From Camelus bactrianus (Eukaryota > Chordata > Mammalia > Artiodactyla > Camelidae), in contig NC_133566.1 of assembly GCF_048773025.1 (NCBI RefSeq), forward strand, positions 4,067,501-4,131,500: a DNA stretch of 64,000 nt, given 5' to 3'. Shown one piece after another: positions 13,586-25,774 of this stretch (the first letter of the stretch is position 1; every line of letters begins with the position of its first letter). A program made the translations under genes and the position numbers. Under the pieces are notes generated by a model, which did not search any database, was not told the origin of the DNA, and saw only the letters and a program-made list of their open reading frames with translations.

Positions 13586-16500
13586 CCGGCACTAGGAAAC
13601 AGACTGAGAAACCAGAGTAAATGTTTCTCCTGCAACCCGTTCCCTTTGTGCTAGATGAAAGAACGTCTCTCCACATGCTCGGTTCTGAGAGATAAGTGTG
13701 TGTGAAAGCCGTCCTTCACCTAGCTTGTTGGGAACACAAAGTTTCTCTTCAGTTGCAAAACCCATTCCATACATACATATGGGGAGGTACTAGCTCCAAC
13801 TCGGTTTTACAGTGATAAATGCAGGAACTTCAAACCGGCACTAGGAAACAGACTGAGAAACCAGAGTAAATATTTCTCCTGCAAACCGTTCCATTTGTGC
13901 TAGATGAACGAACGTCTCTCCACATGCTCATTTCTGAGAGATAAGTGTGGGTTAATGCCGTCCTTCACCTAGCTTGTTGGGAACAAAAGTTTCTTTTTAG
14001 TTGCAAACTCCAATCCATACATATATATGGGGATGTTCTAGCTCCAACTCGGTTTTACAGTGAAAACTGCCGGAACTTCAAACCGGCTCTAGGAAACAGA
14101 CTGAGAAACCAGAGTAAAAGTTTCTCCTGCAACCCGTTCCTTTGTGCTAGATGAACGAACGTCTCTCCACATGCTCGGTTCTGAAAGATAAGTGTGTGTG
14201 AAAGCCGTCCTTCACCTAACTTTTTGGGAACACAAAGTTTCTTTTCAGTTGCAAACCCCACTCCATACATATATATGAGGAGGTACTAGCTCCAACTCGG
14301 TTTTACAGTGAAAACTGCAGGAACTTCAAACCGGCACTAGGAAAAATACTGAGAACCAGATAAAATGTTTCACCTGCAACCCGTTCCATTTGAGCTAGAT
14401 GAACGAACATCTCTCCACTTGCTCATTTCTGAGAGATAATTGTGTGTGAATGCCGTACTTCAACTAGCTTGTTGGGAACACAAAGATTCTCTTTAGTTGC
14501 AAACACCACTCAATAAATATATATGGGGTGGTACTAGCTCCAACTCGGTTTTACAGTGAAAACTGCAGGAACTTCAAACAGGCACTAGGAAACAGACTGA
14601 GAAACCAGAGTAAAAGTTTCTCCTGGACCTGTTCCCTTTGTGCTAGATGAACGAACGTCTCTCCACATGCTCGGTTCTGAGAGATAAGTGTGTGTGAAAG
14701 CCTTCTTTCTCCTAGCTTGTTGGGAACACAAAGATTCTCTTTAGTTGCAAACTCCACTCCATACATATATATGGGGAGGTACTAGCTCCAACTCGGTTTT
14801 ACAGTGAAAACTGCAGGAACTTCAAACCGGCACTAGGAAACAGACTGAGAAACCAGAGTAAAAGTTTCTCCGGCAACCCGTTCAATTTGTGCTAGATGAA
14901 CGAACGTCTCTCCACATGCTCAGTTCTGAGAGATAATTGTGTGTGAAAGCCGTCCTTCACCTAGCTTGTTCGGAACACAAAGTTTCTATTTAGTTGCAAA
15001 CTCCACTCCATACATATATATGGGGAGGTTCGAGCTCCAACTCGGTTTTACAGTGAAAACTGCAGGAACTTCAAACCGGCACTAGGAAACAGACTGAGAA
15101 ACCAGAGTAAAAGTTTCTCCTGCAACCCGTTCCCTTTGTGCTAGATGAACGAACGTCTCTCCACATGCTCGGTTCTGAGAGATAAGTGTGTGTGAAAGCC
15201 TTCTTTCTCCTAGCTTGTTTGGAACACAAAGTTTCTGTTTAGTTGCAAACTCCACTCCATACATATATATGGGGAGGTTCTAGCTCCAACTCGGTTTTAC
15301 AGTGAAAACTGCCGGAATTTCAAACCGGCTATAGGAAACAGACTGAGAAACCAGAGTAAAAGTTTCTCCTGCAACCCGTTCCCTTTGTGCTAGATGAACG
15401 AACGACTCTACACATGCTCGGTTCTGAGAGATAAGTGTGTGTGAAAGCCGTCCTTCACATAGCTTGTTGGGAACACAAAGTTTCTCTTCAGTTGTAAACT
15501 CCACTCCATACATATTATGGGGAGGTACTAGCTCCAACTCGGTTTTACAGTGAAAACTGCAGGAACTTCAAACCGGCACTAGGAATCAGTCTGAGAAATC
15601 AGAGTAAAAGTTTCTCCTGCAACACGTTCCCTTTGTGCTACATGAACGAACGTCTCTCCACATGCTCAGTTCTGAGAGATAAGGGTGGGTGAAAGCCTCC
15701 CTTCACCTATCTTGTTGGGAACACAAAGATTCTCTTCAGTTGCAAACTCCAATCCATACATATATATGAGGAGGTACAAGCTCCAACTCGGTTTTACAGT
15801 GAAAACTGCAGGAACATCAAATCGGCACTAGGAAACAGACTGAGAAACCAGAGTAATTGTTTCTCCTGCAACCCGTTCCCTTTGTGCTTGATGAACGAAC
15901 GTCTCTCCACATGCTCAGTTCTGAGAGATAAGTGTGTGTGAAAGCCTTCCTTCAACTAGCTTGTTGGGAACACAAAGATTCTCTTCAGTTGCAAACTCCA
16001 CTCCATACATATATATGAGGAGGTACTACCTCCAACTCGGTTTTACAGTGAAAACTGCAGGAACTTCAAACCGGTACTAGGAATCAGACTGAGAAATCAG
16101 AGTAAAAGTTTCTCCTGCAACACGTTCCCTTTGTGCTAGATGAACGAACGTCTCTCCACATGCTCAATTCTGAGAGATAAGTGTGTGTGAAAGCCGTCCT
16201 TCACCTATCTTGTTGAGAACACAAAGTTTCTCTTCATTTGCAAACTCCACTCCATACATATATATGGGGAGGTACTAGCTCAAAATCGGTTTTACAGTGA
16301 AAACTGCCGGAACTTCAAACCGGCTCTAGGAAACAGACTGAGAAACCAGAGTAAAAGTTTCTCCTGCAACCCGTTCCTTTGTGCTAGATGAACGAACGTC
16401 TCTCCACATGCTCGGTTCTGAGAGATAAGTGTGTGTGAAAGCCGTCCTTCACATAGCTTGTTGAAAACACAAAGTTTCTCTTCAGTTGTAAACTCCACTC

Positions 16501-16903
16501 CATACATATTATGGGGAGGTACTAGCTCCAACTCGGTTTTACAGTGAAAACTGCAGGAACTTCAAACCGTCACTAGGAAACAGACTGAGAAACCAGAGTA
16601 AAAGTTTCTCCTGCAACCCGTTCCCTTTGTGCTAGATGAAAGAACGTCTCTCCACATGCTCGGTTCTGAGAGATATGTGTGTGTGAAAGCCGTCCTTCAC
16701 CTAGCTTGTTGGGAACACAAAGTTTCTCTTCAGTTGCAAACTCCACTCCATACATATATATGGGGATTTACTAGCTCCAACTCGGTTTTACAGTGAAAAC
16801 TGCAGGAACTTCAAACCGGCACTAGGAAACAGACTGAGAAATCAGAGTAAAAGTTTCTCCTGCAACCCGTTCCTTTTGTGCTAGATGAACGAACGTCTCT
16901 CCG
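12924..16903 (+). repeat. 16-monomer block A, copy 2
   Basis: This is the partner of 1-3980 at a shift of 12,923-12,924 bp, or 52 monomers. After its right end the sequence resumes as a further, partial copy of the window start, so block A may have been a tandem unit of about 3.98 kb here. Its first 660 bp are also shared with 8201-8860. Confidence 0.9.
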
Positions 16904-17630
16904 CATGCTCGGATCTGAGAGATAAGTGTGTGTGAAAGCCTTCTTTCTCCTAGCTTGTTGGGAACACAAAGTTTCTGTTTAGTTGCAAACTCCACTCCAT
17001 ACATATATATGGGGTGGTTCTAACTCCAACTCGGTTTTACAGTGAAAACTGCCGGAACTTCAAACCGGCTCTAGGAAACAGACTGAGAAACCAGAGTAAA
17101 AGTTTCTCCTGCAACCCGTTCCCTTTGTGCTAGATGAACGAAAGACTCTACACATGCTCGGTTCTGAGAGATAAGTGTGTGTGAAAGCCGTCCTTCACAT
17201 AGCTTGTAGGGAACACAAAGTTTCTCTTCAGTTGTAAACTCCACTCCATACATATTATGGGGAGGTACTAGCTCCAACTCGGTTTTACAGTGAAAACTGC
17301 AGGAACTTCAAACCGGCACTAGGAAACAGACTGAGAAGCCAGAGTAAATGTTTCTCCTGCAACCCGTTCCCTTTGTGCAAGATGAAAGAACGTCTCTCCA
17401 CATGCTCGGTTCTGAGAGATAAGTGTGTGTGAAAGCCGTCCTTCACCTAGCTTGTTGGGAACACAAAGTTTCTCTTCAGTTGCAAACCCCAATCCATACA
17501 TATATATGGGGAGGTACTAGCTCCAACTCGGTTTTACAGTGATAAATGCAGGAACTTCAAACCGGCACTAGGAAACAGACTGAGAAACCAGAGTAAATGT
17601 TTCTCCTGCAAACCGTTCCATTTGTGCTAG
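16904..17630 (+). repeat. Partial third copy of block A start
   Basis: It matches 1-420 at a 16,899-bp shift (CTCGGATCTGAG, TTTCTGTTTAGTTG, GAAAGACTCTACAC). It then matches 669 to about 980 at one monomer less, so it is a one-monomer deletion version of the block A start. The match ends near 17,630. Confidence 0.75.
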
Positions 17631-18490
17631 GTGAACGAACGTCTCTCCACATGCTCAGTTCTGAGAGATAAGTGTGTGTGAAAGCCTTCCTTCACCTAGC
17701 TTGTTGGGAACACAAAGATTCTCTTCAGTTGCAAACTCCACTCCAAACATATATATGAGGAGGTACTAGCTCCAACTCGGGTTTACAGTGAAAACTGCAG
17801 GAACTTCAAACCGGCACTAGGAATCAGACTGAGAAATCAGAGTAAAAGTTTCTCCTGCAACACGTTCCCTTTGTGCTAGATGAACGAACGTCTCTCCACA
17901 TGCTCATTTCTGAGAGATAAGTGTGGGTGAAAGCCGTCCTTCACCTAGCTTGTTGGGAACACAAAGTTTCTTTTTAGTTGCAAACTCCAATCCATACATA
18001 TATATGGGGATGTTCTAGCTCCAACTCGGTTTTACAGTGAAAACTGCCGGAACTTCAAACCGGCTCTAGGAAACAGACTGAGAAACCAGAGTAAAAGTTT
18101 CTCCTGCAACCCGTTCTTAGTGCTAGATGAACGAACGTCTCTCCACATGCTCGGTTCTGAGAGATAAGTGTGTGTGAAAGCCGTCCTTCACATAGCTTGT
18201 TGAAAACACATAGTTTCTCTTTAGTTGTAAACTCCACTCCATACATATTATGGGGAGGTACTAGCTCCAACTCGGTTTTACAGTGAAAACTGCAGGAACT
18301 TCAAACCGGCACTAGGAAACAGACTGAGAAACCAGAGGAAAAGTTTCTCCTGCAACCCGTTCCCTTGGTGCTAGGTGAACGAACGTCTCTCCACATGCTC
18401 GGTTCTGAGAGATATGTGTGTGTGAAAGCCGTCCTTCACCTAGCTTGTTGGGAACACAAAGTTTCTCTTCAGTTGCAAACTCCACTCCAT
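17470..18490 (+). repeat. 4-monomer block repeated from 11,760-12,780
   Basis: The shift is 5,714 bp (23 monomers). Shared rare marks are TGATAAATGCAGG, CTCCAAACATATATATGAGG, GGAATCAGACTGAGAAATC and GGGGATGTTCTAG. Differences are scattered (AGGTGAACG, ACTCGGGTTTAC, CCCGTTCTTAGTGC). Confidence 0.7.
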
Positions 18491-19306
18491 ACATATGTAA
18501 GGGGAGGTACTAGCTCCAACTGGGTTTTACAGTGAAATCTGCAGGAACTTCAAACCGGCACTAGGAAAGAGACTGAGAAACCAGAGTAAAAGTTTATCCT
18601 GCAACCCGTTCCCTTTGTGCTAGATGAACGATCGTCTCTCCACATGCTCGGTTCTGAAAGATAAGTGTGTGTGAAAGCCGTCCTTCACCTAACTTTTTGG
18701 GAACACAAAGTTTCTTTTCAGTTGCAAACCCCACTCCATACATATATATGGGGAGGTACTAGCTCCAACTCGGTTTTACAGTGAAAACTGCAGGAACTTC
18801 AAACCGGCACTATGAAAAAGACTGAGAACCAGATAAAATGTTTCACCTGCAACCCGTTCCATTTGAGCTAGATGAACGAACATCTCTCCACTTGCTCATT
18901 TCTGAGAGATAATTGTGTGTGAATGCCGTACTTCACCTAGCTTGTTGGGAACACAAAGATTCTCTTTAGTTGCAAACTCCACTCAATAAATATATATGGG
19001 GTGGTACTAGCTCCAACTCGGTTTTACAGTGAAAACTGCAGGAACTTCAAACCGGCACTAGGAAACAGACTGAGAAACCAGAGTAAAAGTTTCTCCTGCA
19101 ACCTGTTCCCTTTGTGCTAGATGAACGAACGTCTCTCCACATGCTCGGTTCTGAGAGATAAGTGTGTGTGAAAGCCTTCTTTCTCCTAGCTTGTTGGGAA
19201 CACAATGATTCTCTTTAGTTGCAAACTCCACTCCATACATATATATGGGGAGGTACTAGCTCCAACTCGGTTTTACAGTGAAAACTGCAGGAACTTCAAA
19301 CCGGCA
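18312..19306 (+). repeat. 4-monomer HOR, copy 1 (995 bp)
   Basis: This four-monomer unit includes an M-N doublet, the rare GAACGATCG variant near 18,628 and a CCTTCTTTCTCCTAG monomer. It repeats immediately downstream with few differences (CATATGTAAG against CATATATAAG; ACTGGGTTTTAC against ACTCGGTTTTAC). Confidence 0.85.
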
Positions 19307-20301
19307 CTAGGAAACAGACTGAGAAACCAGAGTAAAAGTTTCTCCTGCAACCCGTTCCCTTTGTGCTAGATGGAAGAACGTCTCTCCACATGCTCGGTTC
19401 TGAGAGATATGTTTGTGTGAAAGCCGTCCTTCACCTAGCTTGTTGGGAACACAAAGTTTCTCTTCAGTTGCAAACTCCACTCCATACATATATAAGGGGA
19501 GGTACTAGCTCCAACTCGGTTTTACAGTGAAATCTGCAGGAACTTCAAACCGGCACTAGGAAACAGACTGAGAAACCAGAGTAAAAGTTTATCCTGCAAC
19601 CCGTTCCCTTTGTGCTAGATGAACGATCGTCTCTCCACATGCTCGGTTCTGAAAGATAAGTGTGTGTGAAAGCCGTCCTTCACCTAACTTTTTGGGAACA
19701 CAAAGTTTCTTTTCAGTTGCAAACCCCACTCCATACATATATATGGGGAGGTACTAGCTCCAACTCGGTTTTACAGTGAAAACTGCAGGAACTTCAAACC
19801 GGCACTAGGAAAAAGACTGAGAACCAGATAAAATGTTTCACCTGCAACCCGTTCCATTTGAGCTAGATGAACGAACATCTCTCCACTTGCTCATTTCTGA
19901 GAGATAATTGTGTGTGAATGCCGTACTTCACCTAGCTTGTTGGGAACACAAAGATTCTCTTTAGTTGCAAACTCCACTCAATAAATATATATGGGGTGGT
20001 ACTAGCTCCAACTCGGTTTTACAGTGAAAACTGCAGGAACTTCAAACCGGCACTAGGAAACGGACTGAGAAACCAGAGTAAAAGTTTCTCCTGCAACCTG
20101 TTCCCTTTGTGCTAGATAAACGAACGTCTCTCAACATGCTCGGTTCTGAGAGATAAGTGTGTGTGAAAGCCTTCTTTCTCCTAGCTTGTTGGGAACACAA
20201 AGATTCTCTTTAGTTGCAAACACCACTCCATACATATATATGGGGAGGTACTAGCTCCAACTCGGTTTTACAGTGAAAACTGCAGGAACTTCAAACCGGC
20301 A
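19307..20301 (+). repeat. 4-monomer HOR, copy 2 (995 bp)
   Basis: Direct partner of 18,312-19,306. A partial third relative runs from about 20,985 to 21,780 at a 6-monomer shift, again carrying GAACGATCG near 21,116, so the unit was amplified more than once. Confidence 0.85.
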
Positions 20302-21780
20302 CTAGGAAACAGACTGAGAATCCAGAGTAATAGTTTCTCCTGCCACCCGTTCAATTTGTGCTAGATGAACGAACGTCTCTCCACATGCTCAGTTCTGAGA
20401 GATAAGTGTGTGTGAAAGCCGTCCTTCACCTAGCTTGTTCGGAACACAAAGTTTCTATTTAGTTGCAAACTCCACTCCATACATATATATGGGGAGGTTC
20501 TAGCTCCAACTCGGTTTTACACTGAAAACTGCAGGAACTTCAAACCGGCACTAGGAAACAGACTGAGAAACCAGAGTAAAAGTTTCTCCTGCAACCCGTT
20601 CCCTTTGTGCTAGATGAACGAACGTCTCTCCACATGCTCGGTTCTGAGAGATAATTGTGTGTGAAAGCCTTCTTTCTCCTAGCTTGTTGGGAACACAAAG
20701 TTTCTGTTTAGTTGCAAACTCCACTCCATACATATATATGGGGAGGTTCTAGCTCCAACTCGGTTTTACAGTGAAAACTGCCGGAACTTCAAACCGGCTC
20801 TAGGAAACAGACTGAGAAACCAGAGTAAAAGTTTCTCCTGCAACCCGTTCCCTTTGTGCTAGATGAACGAACGACTCTACACATGCTCGGTTCTGAGAGA
20901 TAAGTGTGTGTGAAAGCCGTTTTTCACCTAGCTTGTTTGGAACACAAAGTTTCTCTTCAGTTGCAAACTCCACTCCATACATATATAAGGGGAGGTACTA
21001 GCTCAAACTCGGTTTTACAGTGAAATCTGCAGGAACTTCAAACCGGCACTAGGAAAGAGACTGAGACACCAGAGTAAAAGTTTAATCTGCAACCCGTTCC
21101 CTTTGTGCTAGATGAACGATCGTCTCTCCACATGCTCGGTTCTGAAAGAGAAGTGTGTGTGAAAGCCGTCCTTCACCTAACTTTTTGGGAACACAAAGTT
21201 TCTTTTCAGTTGCAAACCCCACTCCATACATATATATGGGGAGGTACTAGCTCCAACTCGGTTTTACAGTGAAAACTGCAGGAACTTCAAACCGGCACTA
21301 GGAAAAAGACTGAGAACCAGATTAAATGTTTCACCTGCAACCCGTTCCATTTGAGCTAGATGAACGAACATCTCTCCACTTGCTCATTTCTGAAAGATAA
21401 TTGTGTGTGAATGCCGTACTTCACCTAGCTTGTTGGGAACACAAAGATTCTCTTTAGTTGCAAACTCCACTCAATAAATATATATGGGGTGGTACTAGCT
21501 CCAACTCGGTTTTACAGTGAAAACTGCAGGAACTTCAAACCGGCACTAGGAAACAGACTGAGAAACCAGAGTAAAAGTTTCTCCTGCAACCCTTTCCTTT
21601 TGTGCTAGATGAACGAAAGTCTCTCCATATGCTCGGTTCTGAGAGATAAGTGTGTGTGAAAGCCTTCTTTCTCCTAGCTTGTTGGGAACACAAAGATTCT
21701 CTTTAGTTGCAAACTCCACTCCATACATATATATGGGGTGGTACTAGCTCCAACTCGGTTTTACAGTGAAAACTGCCGGA
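20302..21780 (+). repeat. Satellite: 1.9-kb-like monomers, then partial 4-mer HOR
   Basis: 20,302-20,930 follows the monomer order of about 1,910-2,540 (CCCGTTCAATTTGTGC, CTTGTTCGGAAC, TTTCTATTTAGTTG, CGACTCTACACATG). From about 20,985 it is the third, partial copy of the 4-monomer unit, with private changes such as GTTTAATCTGC. No gene. Confidence 0.7.
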
Positions 21781-23052
21781 ACTTCAAACCGGCTCTAGGA
21801 AACAGACTGAGAAACCAGAGTAAAAGTTTCTCCTGCAACCCGTTCCCATTGTGCTAGATGAACGAACGTCTCCCACATGCTCAGTTCTGAGAGATAAATG
21901 TGTATGAAACCCGTCCTTCACCTAGCTTGTTGGGAACACAAAGTTTCTCTTCAGTTGCAAACTCCACTCAATACATATATATCGGGAAGTACTAGCTCCA
22001 ACTCGGTTTTACAGTGAAAACTGCAGGAACTTCAAACCGGAACTAGGAAACTGACTGAGAAACCAGAGAAAAAGTTTCTCCTGCAACCCGTTCCCTTTGT
22101 GCTAGATGAAAGAACGTCTCTCCACATGCTCGGTTCTGAGAGATAAGTGTGTGTGAAAGCCGTCCTTCACCTAGTTTGTTGGGAACACAAAGTTTCTCTT
22201 CAGTTGCAAACCCCACTCCATACATATATATGGGGAGGTACTAGCTCCAACTCGGTTTTACAGTGATAAATGCAGGAACTTCAAACCGGCACTAGGAAAC
22301 AGACTGAGAAACCAGAGTAAATGTTTCTCCTGCAAACCGTTCCCTTTGTGCTAGATGTACGAACGTCTCTCCACATGCTCAGTTCTGAGAGATAAGTGTG
22401 TGTGAAAGCCGTCCTTCACCTAGCTTGTTGGGAACACAAAGTTTCTCTTCAGTTGCAAACTCCACTCCATACATATATAAGGGGAGGTACTAGCTCCAAC
22501 TCGCTTTTACAGTGAAATCTGCAGGAACTTCAAACCGCCACTAGGAAAGAGACTGAGAAACTAGAGTAAAAGTTTAACCTGCAACAGGTTCCCTTTGTGC
22601 TAGATGAACGAACGTCTCACCACATGCTCGGTTCTGAAAGATAAGTGTGTGTGAAAGCCGTCCTTCACCTAACTTTTTGGGAACACAAAGTTTCTTTTCA
22701 GTTGCAAACCCCAATCCATACATATATATGGGGAGGTACTAGATCCAACTCGGTTTTACAGTGAAAACTGCAGGAACTTCAAACCGGCACTAGGAAACAG
22801 ACTGAGAAACCAGAGTAAAATTTTCTCCTGCAACCCGTTCCCTTTGAGCTAGATGAACGAACGTCTCTCCACTTGCTCATTTCTGGGAGATAGGTGTGTG
22901 TGAATGCCGTACTTCACCTAGCTTGTTGGGAACACAAAGATTCTCTTTACTTGCAAACTCCACTCCATACATATATATGGGTAGGTACCAGCTCCAACTC
23001 GGTTTTACAGTGAAAACTGCAGGAACTTCAAACCGGCACTAGGAAACAGACT

Positions 23053-23076
23053 GAGAAACCAGAGTAAAAGTTTCTC
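23053..23076. other. 7-bp inverted repeat with 10-bp loop, one per monomer
   Basis: GAGAAAC and GTTTCTC are perfect reverse complements separated by CAGAGTAAAA. The element is present, intact or with one mismatch, in most monomers of the window. Common variants change the loop (AAAA to AAAT) without touching the arms; others break one arm (GAGAAAT, or GTTTCAC in the N-type monomers). It could extrude as a small hairpin or be a dyad-symmetric binding site. Function is inference; the symmetry is directly visible. Confidence 0.75.
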
Positions 23077-23218
23077 CTGCAACCCGTTCCCTTTGTGCTA
23101 GATGAACGAACGTCTCTCCACATGCTCGGTTCTGAGAGATAAGTGTGTGTGAAAGCCTTCTTTCTCGTAGCTTGTTGGGAACACAAAGTTTCTCTTTAGT
23201 TGCAAACTCCACTCCATA

Positions 23219-23228
23219 CATATATATG
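23219..23228. other. AT-rich 10-bp palindrome CATATATATG
   Basis: This perfect self-complementary decamer lies between the CACTCCATA and GGGGAGG landmarks. Two recurrent alternatives replace it: CATATTATG, one base shorter and the main source of 248-bp monomers, and CATATATAAG, where the last T is changed. It is an obvious duplex-opening or phasing site, but no function is shown. Confidence 0.7.
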
Positions 23229-23267
23229 GGGAGGTTCTAGCTCCAACTCGGTTTTACAGTGAAAACT

Positions 23268-23286
23268 GCCGGAACTTCAAACCGGC
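23268..23286. other. GCCGG/CCGGC dyad specific to one monomer subfamily
   Basis: The arms GCCGG and CCGGC flank the loop AACTTCAAA. The perfect dyad appears only where the usual GCAGG is replaced by GCCGG, and in nearly every such copy the following ACTAGG is TCTAGG instead. Examples lie near 151, 1146, 3391, 4376, 5867, 7607, 12333, 14069, 16314, 18050, 20781, 21776, 23268 and 62304. In other monomers the left arm is mismatched. Confidence 0.7.
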
Positions 23287-25028
23287 TCTAGGAAACAGAC
23301 AGAGAAACCAGAGTAAAAGTTTCTCCTGCAACCCGTTCCCTTTGTTTTAGATGAACGAACGACTCTACACATGCTCGGTTCTGAGAGATAAGTGTGTGTG
23401 AAAGCCGTCCTTCACAGAGCTTGTTGGGAACACAAAGTTTCTCTTCAGTTGTAAACTCCACTCCATACATATTATGGGGAGGTACTAGCTCCAACTCGAT
23501 TTTACCGTGAAAACTGCAGGAACTTCAAACCGGCACTAGGAAACAGACTGAGAAACCAGAGTAAAAGTTTCTCCTGCAACCCGTTCCCTTTGTGCTAGAT
23601 GAAAGAACGTCTCTCCACATGCTCGGTTCTGAGAGATAAGTGTGTGTGAAAGCCGTCCTTCACCTAGCTTGTTGGGAACACAAAGTTTCTCTTCAGATGC
23701 AAACCCCACTCCATACATATAAATGGGGAGGTACTAGCTCCAACTCGGTTTTACAGTGATAAATGCAGGAAATTCAAACCGGCACTAGGAAACAGACTGA
23801 GAAACCAGAGTAAATGTTTCTCCTGCAAACCGTTCAATTTGTGCTAGATGTACGAACGTCTCTCCACATGCTCGGTTCTGAGAGATAAGAGTGTGTGAAA
23901 GCCTTCCTTCACCTAGCTTGTTGGGAACACAAAGATTCTCTTCAGTTGCAAACTAAACTCCATACATATCTATGAGGTGGTACTAGCTCCAACTCGGTTT
24001 TACAGTGAAAACTGCAGGAACTTCAAACCGGCACTAGGAATCAGTCTGAGAAATCAGAGTAAAAGTTTCCCCTGCAACAAGTTCCCTGTATGCTAGATGA
24101 ACGAACGTCTCTCCACATGCTCAGTTCTGAGAGATAAGGGTGGGTGAAAGCCTCCCTTCAACTATCTTGTTGGGAACACAAAGATTCTCTTCAGATGCAA
24201 ACTCCAATCCATACATATATATGAGGAGGTACAAGCTCCAACTCGGTTTTACAGTGAAAACTGCAGGAACTTCAAATCGGCACTAGGAAACAGACTGAGA
24301 AACCAGAGTAAATGTTTCTCCTGCAACCCGTTCCCTTTGTGCTAGATGAACGAACGTCTCTCCACATGCTCAGTTCTGAGAGATATGTGTGTGTGAAAGC
24401 CGTACTTCACCTAGCTTGTTGGGAACACAAAGTTTCTCTTCATTTGTAAACTCCACTCCATACATATTATGGGGAGGTACTAGCTCCAACTCGGTTTTAC
24501 AGTGAAAACTGCAGGAACTTCAAACCGGCACTAGGAAACAGACTGAGAAACCAGAGTAAAAGTTTCTCCTGCAACCAATTCCTTTTGTGCTAGATGAAAG
24601 AACGTCTCTCCACATGCTCGGTTCTGAGAGATAAGTGTGTATGAAAGCCGTAATTCACCTAGCTTGTTGGGAACACAAAGTTTCTTTTTAGTTGCAAACT
24701 CCACTCCATACATATATATGAGGAGGTACAAGCTCCAACTCGGTTTTACAGTGAAAACTGCAGGAACTTCAAATCGGCACTAGGAAACAGACTGAGAAAC
24801 CAGAGTAAAAGTTTCTCCTGCAACCCGTTCCCTTTGTGCTAGATGAACGAACGTCTCTCCACATGCTCAGTTCTGAGAGATAAGTGTGGGTGAAATCCTT
24901 CCTTCACCTATCTTGTAGGGAACAAAAAGATTCTCTTCAGTTGCCAACTCCAATCCATACATATATATGAGGAGGTACTAGCTCCACCTCTGTTTTACAG
25001 TGAAAGCTGCAGGAACTACAAACCGGCA

Positions 25029-25774
25029 CTCTTAAACAGACTGATAAACCACAGTAAATGTTTCACCTGCAACCCGTTCCCTTTGTGCTAGATGAATGAA
25101 CGTCACTGCACATGCTCAGTTCTGAGAGATAAGTGTGTGTGAAAGCCGTCCTTCACCTAGCTTGTTGGGAACACATAGTTTCTCTTCAGTTGCAAACTCC
25201 ACTCCATACATATATAAGGGGAGGTACTAGCTCCAACTCGGTTTTACAGTGAAATCTGCAGGAACTTCAAACCCGCACTAGGAAACAGACTGAGAATCCA
25301 GAGTAATAGTTTCTCCTGCAACACGTTCCCTTTGTGCTAGATGAACGAACGTCTCTCCATAAGCTCGGTTCTGAGAGATAAGTGTGTGTGAAAGCCGTCC
25401 TTCACATAGCTTGTTGGGAACACAAAGTTTCTCTTCAGTTGTAAACTCCACTCCATACATATTATGGGGAGGTACTAGCTCCAACTCGGTTTTACAGTGA
25501 AATCTGCAGGAACTTCAAACCGGCACTAGGAAACAGACTGAGAAACCAGAGTACAAGTTTCTCCTGCAACCCGTTCCCTTTGTGCTAGATGAAAGAACGT
25601 CTCTCCACATGCTCGGTTCTGAGAGATAAGTGTGTGTGAAAGCCTTCCTTCACCCAGCTTGTTGGGAACACAAATATTCTCTTCAGTTGCAAACTCTACT
25701 CCATACATATATATGAGGAGGTACTAGCTCCAACTCGGTTTTACAGTGAAAACTGCAGGAACTTCAAACCGGCA
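25029..25774 (+). repeat. 3 monomers of a 995-bp tandem duplication, copy 1
   Basis: Rare marks CGTCACTGCACATG, TCCATAAGCTCGG and CATATTATGGGG recur in order 995 bp downstream. Confidence 0.75.

Larger units (their letters stand above)
23039..23287 (+). repeat. Reference monomer, 249 bp
   Basis: This copy is chosen to describe the unit, phased at CTAGG. Its counted composition is 67 A, 59 C, 53 G and 70 T (45% G+C). About seven CpG sites remain against roughly 12.6 expected from base composition. Map within the unit: an inverted repeat at 15-38; the C-rich CCCGTTCCC at 45-53; a GAACGAACG direct repeat at 66-74; a GT-rich tract at 105-112; a second AAAGTTTCTC at 147-156, echoing the first at 29-38; the palindrome CATATATATG at 181-190; and a GCCGG/CCGGC dyad at 230-248. 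Because 249 is 83 codons, reading phase is preserved between full-length monomers, which explains the recurring antisense frames without any need for coding. Confidence 0.95.
21781..25028 (+). repeat. Mixed, older satellite monomers
   Basis: About 13 monomers without a close long-range partner in the window. It holds the last M-N doublet before a 30-kb gap (M mark at 22,634) and the last GCCGG dyads of the left half (21,776 and 23,268). It also contains monomers with GATAAGGGTGGGTG near 24,140 like those at 2,760. It is the transition from the left-hand classes to the GAAATCTGCAGG/CTATGAGGAGG classes that dominate rightwards. Nothing but satellite is seen. Confidence 0.7.
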
